NCBI GenBank assembly: GCA_025716815.1
Contig: JAIXMN010000017.1
Coordinates: 496,001 to 560,000, forward strand
Length of the DNA: 64,000 nucleotides
Reading direction: 5' to 3'
Source: Dichotomocladium elegans
Taxonomy: Eukaryota; Mucoromycota; Mucoromycetes; Mucorales; Lichtheimiaceae
Shown here piece by piece: positions 25,171 to 33,331 of this stretch. The position numbers were made by a program, and so were the translations under genes. Position 1 is the first letter of the stretch; every line of letters begins with the position of its first letter. The notes beneath the pieces are model-generated. The model was not told the origin of the DNA. It did not search any database and saw nothing but the letters and a program-made list of their open reading frames with translations.

Positions 25171-27190
25171 AGCGAACTCACGAGGAAAAAAGACACAAAT
25201 TTATTTAAAGGGATGATTGATGACACACAGTCGCTTGATCCACCTTTCGATGAATAATGGTAATACGAAAGAACCACAACGAGTCATAGAAGGGAGCATA
25301 TATCCACACTACAGAGCAGGTATAGCTGGGCAAATTAGATGAGGCTTTCGAACCTGTGATCAGTTGCGTGTCATTCCGTTTTACAAGAGCAAGTCATTGA
25401 CCAAATCTTCTTCTATCGCATTTGCGACTAGGCGTACTGGAGTTTGTGCTGTAGCCTCCCCAACCTGGTTATGAGAGACACATGACGCTGGTGGGCTCTG
25501 GGGGCGGAGGATGGTCAAGTGAAAGCACTTCAGCCACAACCTCTTCGCCTTCGTCGCTTAATGCTTACAAACGCTCTGTCGTCATCTTCTGATGCTTTAT
25601 TTTCGTAGATCACCGAGTAGATGAACGGGTGCTAGCCTTTCGTCTGTTGCGCATACTTCTGGTCGAGAACGGTCTTCACAGGCGATATCGTTGTTCTTCT
25701 TTTCGGCTGTATCACAAATACATTTGTAGATCAGGCAAGGAACCCAAGATCCTTTCCTTCAACTGCCAGGTTTCGAAATTGCTCGTCTGCATAATACGTG
25801 ACATGGCATCACGCAGATGCTTTCGCTTCCGCCAGAGCCGTCTGACGCTTGTTCAGGATTGAATATGCACCGTCTTGAATGAAACTCTTCCTCGAGGCAC
25901 CTGTCTTGGATTTTTTCAACGTCTCCGCGGCCGCTATCGGCTGCGTCGGTAGCTCGCGTGGTTCCCTTCTTGAACCATTTCACTGCGTATTCAGACATCT
26001 GCTCAGCTTCTGTCTGGACAACCATACTGGTTCATGAGTGCATACACGCGCTTGTCATAGTGGAGTCTTCAGCAACCTCGCTTCTGCCACGTAATGCTCC
26101 ATGTCATCGACCCGAAGTCGGATGTCATACATCAACCATTGGGTTCCTGTATGCTATATAGTCAGACTTTTCAGTTCCACGATGTATCTGACCGAAAACT
26201 TTCTTTGACTCGTATATATTTCTTGTTTTTTTGCTTACATAAAATCTGGAAACCTCTTTGACTCGTAAGCTGGATTCAACTGCCAGTGGCGCGGTCTGGC
26301 GACAACGAATCACTTGCTGGATTGGCGTTCATTCGTTTACTGGAAATTGTAACCATTCATAAATAGTTTAACTCACCTCCCAATAGCAGTATGGATGTCC
26401 TGGCGATAACCAGGATGGAAAACTTGAGGAGTAGGAGAGGGGGGCAAAGGAGGGTTGATGTTGGATTGCAATAAAACAAGTTAGCGGGGTTGTGATCATA
26501 TCGGATGAGAGCGTCAGGTTGGAGTTCAATGAGGAAGCAGCAAATACACTTGGGTTGTCATGAACGACCCCCTTTCAACCGCTGGGTTGTTGTTTTGGTA
26601 TACCCGAATTTGTACGCCACGCTAGGATATGTGAGCATCACGACAGGCTTTGCAGTCACATGGTCGCCAGGGGCGTTCGAAAACACCGAGGACTATCGGT
26701 TGATGTCCAAGAAACTCGCATACTTCTTGAAGGCTCTCTAGATAACATTCACATGGGCATATACGTCAATATCAGGATTTTACTGGGAAGTCCAATTACT
26801 TTCTCAAATGCAAGAAGATGATGGAGAGTGCGAGCTTGTTTCATAACTGCTTGAAAGTACAGATGACTTTTTTGTATGGCCTTACACTTCATTTTTCTTT
26901 CTGTCGACGTCTGGAACGCTGGATGGACCGGGGCGGGGTTGGTCCATGACATGCTTGTGGCAGATTAGGTGTTGAGACGGTAGAATGCAGTGAAGCTCAT
27001 GGTTCGCGAGAAAGGTGGTGAAACGATGCTCCGTACAATGCACAGACGTCCACTATTTATAAGTTTTTCAAAGAGGTCCCGGTCCGGTTAGCTAGACGGT
27101 TTATCCCCTGGGGTTAATTCACAAACGTACTCTGTTTGGACGCCTTCACTCTGATGCACCGTGCCATTATGCACATATTGTCCTTGTATA
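25171..27190. other. probable decayed mobile-element sequence, no intact gene
   Basis: About 2 kb with only interrupted frames. Minus-strand open blocks at 26313-26125 and 26025-25759, and a plus-strand block at 26505-26741, look weakly protein-like but carry no motif I can name. The position, between RT remnants and a mariner remnant, suggests more transposon debris. Confidence 0.35.
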
Positions 27191-27199
27191 GAGGTAATG

Positions 27200-28190
27200 T
27201 GAACGAAAGAGTTGCTTTTTTTGCCGAGTGTTTGCAGTAGTATTTGTTTTTCTTCGTCAATGGCGAGAAAAGTATCTGTGACCGTTCAGGATTGTTCTTT
27301 TAGTTCATGCAAATCAACCCACCAGAACTATGGCAAGTACATGTCTCCGCTGCCTATGCAAGGGATGGAAGTTTGTTCAACAATCAATATGCCTTTTCCA
27401 TTCTATGATGTAAGGCGCTTTCATGACATAGAATGTGGCAGCGTTTAGCATTGTCCTTGTGTAGGTTGAATCCGGGAACTTTTTGCAGCGGAGCATAGCA
27501 GAGGCGATATTGCTTGAATAAATGAGATATCACATCAAACATTCAATATCCACACACTTGGTTTTGATATAGCACCACGAGTACCTCCCCCCCCTGCAGT
27601 CCATGAAGGGATAACGTCCGTGTTATGGGGCGTGCGCTGTGTATTAAACCTTTACTGCAATGGAGTTTCCAGTTTATTTTTGGCTGGTGATTGCTTGGGT
27701 ATCAAGCTACGTTTTATTGGAGCCTGATGCTGAAATTGCTCTCAAGATGGTAGTTGTCTTTGCTCTTGTTTTAGATACTGTAGAGACTGCAAAAAGTCGC
27801 TTTCTTGGACCATGTCATGCTGCTTCATGTTCATATCGAAGCCAGACTTATAAAGGAAAACACAGTTTTCTTCTAAAATCAATATCAGTCATCTCCCATG
27901 GGCGCACCCAAAGGCGCTCTTTGATTTTTGCATCACTGTTCCTGTCTACAGGCTGAAACCGAACCATTTTCAGTGACAGGTTGCACTCATTTTTCCCAAG
28001 TCGATGGAGAGCTTCGTGTTCGATACTTTTAAGACCCTCCAATTTCTGGGGGCAATTCTCATCAACCCATTCTAAAAAAAAAAAAAAAGTAGCAATCTTA
28101 CGCTCTTTGTTGAGAAGACGTGAACGACCTCTGCCTCTACGTATTTTGAAAATACTGCCAGGGTCCTTTTCGTACTGTGATGACCATCGC
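27200..28190 (-). mobile_element. degenerate Tc1/mariner-superfamily (IS630-like) transposase remnant
   Basis: On the minus strand the decayed protein reads, in order across several frames: a GRGRSRLLNKERK helix-turn-helix-side block (near 28120); the block from LEGLKS to ECNLSLKMVRFQPVDRNSDA; KIKERLWVRPWEMTDIDF; NCVFLYKSGFDMNMKQHDM, corresponding to the first catalytic NCVFLDESGF-x-xNM(K/R)R motif; and then TRAKTTTILRAISASG. This order and spacing match fungal Tc1/mariner transposases. The catalytic DE is changed to YK in this copy, and stops and frame changes are frequent, so it is dead. Terminal inverted repeats were not located. The 5' limit is near 28190; the 3' limit is uncertain. Confidence 0.7.
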
Positions 28191-28461
28191 TGAGTTGAAC
28201 GAACGTGGATTCCAAGCTATTCTGCAGCAGCTGATGCACTCAAGATCTTCTCAAACAACATCCTTTTGGGTTCGCAGCAACAAGCTCAGAGTTATTACCG
28301 CTGCAAGAGAGACTACGTACGCGGATATTCTGTGCGAGAACAAACGGATTGAAGAGAGTACGTTTCCTCATCAACATCGTGTGGCCTTGCCCATCTTTGT
28401 GAAAGGAAAAGAAACGGCGAATTTTTTGTGCGACATCTTTTGCCATGCATGCTTTTGGTTT
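28191..28461. other. short open block of unknown nature
   Basis: A plus-strand open frame begins at 28177 (MMTIAELNERGFQAILQQLM) and runs about 98 codons, with a reasonable amino-acid composition in its first 60 codons. It has no recognisable motif, lies beside a dead transposase and has no convincing splicing partner. I leave it uncalled. Confidence 0.3.
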
Positions 28462-28911
28462 TTATTTTTGTGATCCTGCTGACTTCCAGAACTGCCACGG
28501 CCCAACTTCAATTTTGGAAAACGGTGTAGAACGTTGACCATTCGACGCTAATGCAGGTGCCGAAGACCGTCGCTCACCCTGAGGTAATGATGAGGAGGCT
28601 GGATTCAGAGGCATGACCATACGCTGATGACTGCTTTGATTCCGATCGGAAGCTGATGAAGCCCCGAGGATCACGTCGTCGGGCGGAGGACTGATGGCAT
28701 CCGAATACACAAGAGGTTTGGGCGGGTATTGACACATTGTCGCGGAATGGAATGTGGTTGACAGGGGTGATGTCGGCCGGGCGAGAGAGGAAGTCGTCCG
28801 TAGAGCCTGTGGTTGGGGGGTGGTCGCAAAAAGATTGTTGAGGCTCTTCATCTTTTTGAGATGGAAGAGAAGCGATCGGCTCTTGTGAAGTTGCTTGACG
28901 TCGTTGTTCAT
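28462..28911 (-). CDS. hypothetical Ser/Pro-rich small protein
   Basis: A 149-codon single-exon frame from the ATG at 28909-28911 (MNNDVKQLHKSRSLLFHLKK). It has a basic N-terminus, then a Ser/Thr/Pro-rich body with SPPPDDVILG and ERRSSAPAL segments, ending SAGSQK. RRSSAP is a plausible basophilic kinase site. I do not recognise a family and no domain is visible. The reading frame is clean and the start sits downstream of a purine-rich leader, so it may be real, but it could be fortuitous. Confidence 0.45.
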   Translation of the reverse strand: MNNDVKQLHKSRSLLFHLKKMKSLNNLFATTPQPQALRTTSSLARPTSPLSTTFHSATMCQYPPKPLVYSDAISPPPDDVILGASSASDRNQSSHQRMVMPLNPASSSLPQGERRSSAPALASNGQRSTPFSKIEVGPWQFWKSAGSQK

Positions 28912-29153
28912 AGATCGAAAAGAAAAAGGTTAGGGAGATGGAGAGACAGACAGACACCGAGAAAGGAGAAGAATCGTTTTATTGATCATCATCATCAGGG
29001 GAGAGTGAGGGTCTGGGTTGTATGTGTGGCGCGGAAAAGAACTGTCTTTTTCACCCCTTTTCCTTTTCCTCGACTCTCCTTTAGGCGAAGCACTTCTGCA
29101 GAAGTGGCATCAGATTACATGCAAGATATATAGTTTATGAGTAAAAGCGTAAT

Positions 29154-30417
29154 TTAAATCGACTTCGTTTTGTTGTTGTGGGTCGTCAATCTGAGCGTGT
29201 GGCTGAAGGTGAGGAATGTCTCGACGATGCCATAGCGTGTGATAAACATGAGCAGGAGAGCGCTGGTGTACATGATGAACCGATAATACGGACCGGAAGC
29301 AATGAGGAATGACACTAGACCACATGAGTATAGAATTTTCCCATGGTTAGAAACGTAAGTTTTGAAGACCGTGCGCATCGAATACTTTACATGAGGGTGG
29401 AACCAATGCGTAATTAAGATTAAAGCCAGACAGCAACGAAAAGACATGCAAAATAGGGCTGTGATAGGCCGCGTAGAGGAAAAAGCTAAACAAGGCCATG
29501 TCGATCGTGGGAGGCATCACGTAATACCGTCCGGTCAGGGTCATGTAGAGCGGGATGATCAAAATCAAAAGATGTTCTAGCGGCGTTGGGGGAATAGGAC
29601 AGGATCCATTTAGCTCTCTTTCCCTTAACTTCTGATCACATCGTGTTTGAAATACCAAAGAAAAAATTGAACACCTCGCCAAATATATCATGGTCGCGCA
29701 GGTCTGGCCAGATGAGTGCCAGGATAGTGCCCCATAAGGTATGCAAACAAATGTTGAAGAGTAACCGAGGGATAATGGGATACTTGTGATTAGGCCAGCA
29801 CATCACGAGAATCAGAATGCCGGCTGTGGCATGACACGGCTAAAAAAGTTGCTCTTTTTCAGCCCGGAGAAAAAGGAAAGGAACATAATCTACAATGTGC
29901 GCTTTACCTGCATAAGAAAGAGCAGCGTTCCAGTGACGACCTTGTGAAATACGGTCATCCCCAACGAAAAAATCAGCATTGCGAGCAAGATATATTCCAA
30001 TATACTTCGTGGAGGCCGTTTATCGGTAGAGGTCAGCAATTGCAACGTTCTCGGTGAGCTACACAAAGAAAAAAAGATCAACTCATTCCGTTCGTCTTTA
30101 TCCATCTGCCATCCTATCCCTCTTTCTCTCACCTCAACGCTCTACTGGCAAAATGCCGAGTCATGACCAAATAGAGCGGAGCAAGCGTCAGGAACTCGAG
30201 GGCGTGGTGTGTTGGTGTGATGTACCTTGACAGGTAGAATAACCGGGTTGATTGAGAGCCGCCCTTTTTTTTGAAGGGTAGGTTGGGTGTAACCCTTGTA
30301 ATTTCCCCCCCTCGCTTACCATGCGCCGCCGAGTGAGTCGCTGAAATCGTATTCGTGCTTCTGTGGGAGTTCAACCGCCCAACGCTGTACAAATGATCCC
30401 AGATGGTCCATCATCAT
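29154..30417 (-). CDS. TMEM164-family multi-pass membrane protein
   Basis: The start is at the ATG cluster 30409-30417 (MMMDHLGSFVQRW). Exons join cleanly: GGAW to YITPTHHALEFLTLAP, then LLTSTDKRPPRSILEYILL with FHKVVTGTLLFLMQPCHATAG, NHKYPIIPRLLFNICLH, IWPDLRDHDIFGEVFNFFFQ, LYMTLTGRYYVMP, FSLLSGFNLNYALVPPS and a last exon SGPYYRFIMYTSALLL. Around six to seven hydrophobic segments are visible. The central block with a PCH..(L/I)L motif, the intramembrane QH, and the YHF/YHS..L..LLSG-x-NLN-x-(A/M)L-x-P pattern match TMEM164, whose animal member is linked to ether-phospholipid acyl transfer. Stop at 29154-29156. It is head-to-head with the Fanzor locus, 523 bp apart. Some exon edges are approximate. 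Confidence 0.8.
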
Positions 30418-30769
30418 AAGCTCAAACGACAACAAGAGGACCCGCCTCGGGTTCGAAACAGTGAAAATAAAAAAAGAAGAGCGAAAGAAAATTCAAATCA
30501 CCAACATCTGGGGTTTTCATGAATCCTTCATGTCAAACTCCGATCTTAATTCGGGTTCCTGGTCTCTTCGGAGAGGCGATCCAATCAGATGCCAAATGCA
30601 TCTTGAGACAGAGAAGGCCGTACCTAACCCCGCCCCAAATTAACGCCATCACCCAAAAGTTGACAGGTTGTCAAATGCAACAGGGTCGTGTTTCTCTGCC
30701 AGAACCTTTCTTCGTTTGATCCGACGAATAGAACTCTGTTGTGATCATTACGCTATTGCTGTGATGATT

Positions 30770-30796
30770 CAGCAGCAGCAGCAGCAGCAGCAGCAG
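30770..30796 (+). repeat. (CAG)9 trinucleotide repeat
   Basis: A perfect CAG run lying 145 bp upstream of the Fanzor start codon, in the TMEM164/Fanzor divergent region. Confidence 0.95.
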
Positions 30797-32447
30797 TAAT
30801 GGACAGAGAAGGGAGCTTCCCGGAGTAGCTTAATAACCATTGCTAAAGTTGTTGTTGGTCGGGTCACACACAAAGCAAAACGTTCACATTTGATTATCCC
30901 CGTTTTCGTTTTCTCTCTTCCTTCCTTCTCATCCTCTCGGATGGACCCATATCCTAAAAGCGCATTCCGTCGTATCACCTCAACCACAGCCCCGCTCGAG
31001 TTGATTCTTCAAAACAGGAGGGAGGCGGACAGTGACAACGCATCATCGTCTTGTCCCAAAGGTTGCGACGTCTGCCAATCAACAACAACATGTCTCGAGA
31101 CACCCTGCAGGCGCAGCATGTTTGACATGATCCGACAACAGCTCGCGCTGGCCCGCCAAAGAGCTTTTTCTTCTTCGTCGTCGTCATCGTCATCATCCGC
31201 CGCTGCTGCCGCCACAGGATTCAAGCTAGCAATTGCCCGTCAAGGTGTTTTGAGGGAAGATATTAATGCAGAGCCTGGGTTTCTTCGGGAAGCATACGAT
31301 ATCCTACAACCTGTCTTAAACGATTACCCCCGAAACCACCAACTCCAACACCAGAGTATCTATTACGACGCCAAGGCCAATCCTGTTAAGCATTTCAACG
31401 CCTTCTTCCAGCTTGCACGTGTTTGTCAACAGAACGGAATACGCGGATTCAACTGTTTTCCACTTCGTCGCTCGTGGTCACCATGCTATATGGAGATCGA
31501 TACGAAAATCCTTTGCTACCATATCCTGGGCTGCAAAATGGAATCCCACACACGCAGTATGGAGTACTGGAGACGGGTTGTAGACCTGAAATCAAGAGCT
31601 TTCAAACCCCAAGAATCCGAGCTGCTCCAATTCCGTGGGACTATTCACACTGACGGCGTCGGTGTTACTGTGTTCAAGAAGACAAATGGCCTTCAATCGG
31701 GTTTCGGACAGAGATTTGGCATCCAGAGCGAAGATATCGAGTACGTCACCCCACAGATAGTCCGGAACGAAGACTATAGAAGACAATGGGTCACCATTGA
31801 TCCTGGCAGAAGGGACCTGTTGTATTGCGTTCATGAGAACTCTTCACCCGACAACCACCAGACCTTCCGATATACAAAGCAGCTTCAAGATCATACACGG
31901 GAGACCAACCGGTATCGCAGACTCCGAGAACGACACAAGTTAGAGCGATCCGAGGTCGCGCTGGCTGAGCAGAATCTACCTCAATTTCGAAAGTCATACG
32001 CTTTCCGTGCACAACTGCGACGGATACCTCGCCGCCAAGAACCGTGTCTCTGTAGTTCTCAAGTCTTTCTACGCGACAACCACTACGAACCACCCGAACC
32101 CGCAATTTCTTTATCGAAAACTTCGCCTGTCAGCATTTTACAACAAGCAGCAAGCAGATGAAAAGCTTCTCGACTCTTTGAATGCGGAAGTTTGGCAGTA
32201 GGTCTGTTTTCGTGATGGGAAATTGGTCTGCGCCGCATACCAGATATCACGAGCCTATCCGTGGTGTCGGCTTCCGGCGGCTGTTGAAGAAGAACAATTG
32301 CAATATTTATTTGATCGACGAGTACAAGACAAGCAAGTGCTGTCCTGTATGTGACAATGAAAGCCTTGCTACCTTTAAAATGGTTCCTAATCCACGCCCA
32401 TATCGACGACCCGACAATCCGCTCACGATCTGCCGTGGCCTGCTACG

Positions 32448-32512
32448 GTATGAAGGATGGGCATGTTGTGTTTATATTTCCAAAAAGATTTTAATATTAG
32501 ATGTTTCAATAG
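32448..32512 (+). other. 65-nt intron inside the Fanzor zinc ribbon
   Basis: Donor gtatga follows CTACG, and acceptor ttcaatag precedes ATGCACAAAT. Removing it joins CRGLLR to CTNQNCTAG, restoring the conserved GLLRCxNxxC of the family and the reading frame of RuvC-III. An earlier AG (ending ...atattag) would insert extra residues. Confidence 0.8.
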
Positions 32513-32731
32513 ATGCACAAATCAAAACTGTACAGCAGGCATGGCAAAGGGTGTTCGTCAACCAAGGTTATGGAACCGGGATGTGGCGGCGGCGGCTCTC
32601 AACATGCATCATATCCTCCGGGGTCTTTGGGAAGATGGTATCATCCCAGCAAGGTTTCAGAGAAGAAATGCTGCACAAGCGTCCGCAGCTGGTGGAAGGC
32701 CACACTCACCTGAATCAGAGCAGCAGCGCAG

Positions 32732-32890
32732 CGTGAGACCACGACGGGCAAGGCCAGGATGGCCACGAGGTGCACGCTCTGGGCGGGTCGAGACGACCGT
32801 AACCCCCGACCAAGAATCTTCCGCGTCAGTTATCGCTGACGCACTCAGGATAACCACAGCCCTTCGGGGCAGGCCCCTTCCTTTGGAAGG
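32732..32890 (+). ncRNA. candidate Fanzor guide-RNA scaffold (fRNA/omegaRNA), hairpin array
   Basis: Six small perfect hairpins lie in a 159-nt stretch at the 3' end of the Fanzor frame: 32732-32743 (CGTG/CACG), 32752-32764 (GGCC/GGCC), 32786-32798 (GGTCG, AGA loop, CGACC), 32823-32842 (GCGTCAG, 6-nt loop, CTGACGC), 32859-32870 (GCCC, TTCG loop, GGGC) and 32876-32890 (CCTTCC, TTT loop, GGAAGG). In this family the guide scaffold overlaps or immediately follows the 3' end of the nuclease ORF, and the guide is taken from the sequence just beyond the element end. Position and structure fit; expression is not shown. The hairpins overlap the predicted C-terminal tail codons. Confidence 0.6.
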
Positions 32891-32909
32891 ACGGTGTGTT
32901 GTAAGTTAA

Positions 32910-33331
32910 CGGGATTGGAGAAGGCGTAGTGTTCTCTGTTGACTAGCAGGTTTTAATCCATGAATGCGAAATCTTTTTACCTACTGATACGACAACTTTA
33001 TACAATTCTATGCGACATATCTTTTTGAAAATAAAGTATGCTCACCAAAATATTGGGTCTGTGGTCAGTCATGGAGGGTAGGCTGGCTATTGCAAGAGGG
33101 CAACCTATCCCAGCCCTCCAGTACAATGCATAAAAAATGATCGCTTCGATTTATGGCGGTACAATAATAATAGGAAAACATAAAAGCAGCTGGACACATC
33201 CGATAATATAAGATCAGGGAAGAAAAGGAGAAAGATCAAGTGTGTGTGGTTAGTAGTAGTTTGTAGCAATAGTAAACAAAAGACCGAGGCCGAGAGCGGG
33301 CAATAAGGGGGGGTATAATAAATATAAAAGT
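32910..33331. other. intergenic, Fanzor right flank
   Basis: About 420 bp between the Fanzor stop and the convergent TBC gene. It is AT-rich (for example 32985-33030) with no coding frame. If the hairpin array is a guide RNA, its guide segment should lie at the start of this stretch, just after about 32891-32920. No terminal inverted repeat or target-site duplication was identified by eye. Confidence 0.45.

Larger units (their letters stand above)
30941..32909 (+). pseudogene. Fanzor (eukaryotic TnpB/IS605 OrfB-like RNA-guided nuclease), frame-interrupted copy
   Basis: Family known as the eukaryotic relative of TnpB, an RNA-guided DNA endonuclease carried by transposons. The start chosen is the ATG at 30941 (MDPYPKSAFRRITS), after a CT-rich leader. 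Visible in order: a Ser/Ala-rich head, FNCFPLRRSWSPCYMEID, LLQFRGTIHTDGVGVTVFK, RuvC-I WVTIDPGRRDLLYCVHE (Asp codon 31799-31801), VFVMGNWSAPHTRYHEPIRG, YLIDEYKTS (Glu codon 32320-32322), and a zinc ribbon from KCCPVCD through GLLRCTNQNC. RuvC-III is LWNRDVAAAAL (Asp codon 32580-32582), followed by a basic tail. Two single-nucleotide frame changes lie near 31950-32000 and 32170-32185; neither is in a homopolymer. A 65-nt intron is needed inside the zinc ribbon. All core motifs survive, so this is either recently broken or carries assembly errors. Confidence 0.92.

Noticed and set aside
25600..26030. Tyrosine recombinase of the DIRS-like element
   Set aside because: Some basic/acidic blocks are suggestive, but the R..H..R..Y catalytic set could not be located.
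30890..30940. Longer N-terminus for the Fanzor beginning at 30890
   Set aside because: The codon at 30890 is TTG and the stretch translates a CT-rich leader. The first true ATG in frame is 30941.
31938..31971. 34-nt intron explaining the first Fanzor frame change
   Set aside because: It would be shorter than other introns here and would delete a segment that aligns with the family. An indel is simpler.
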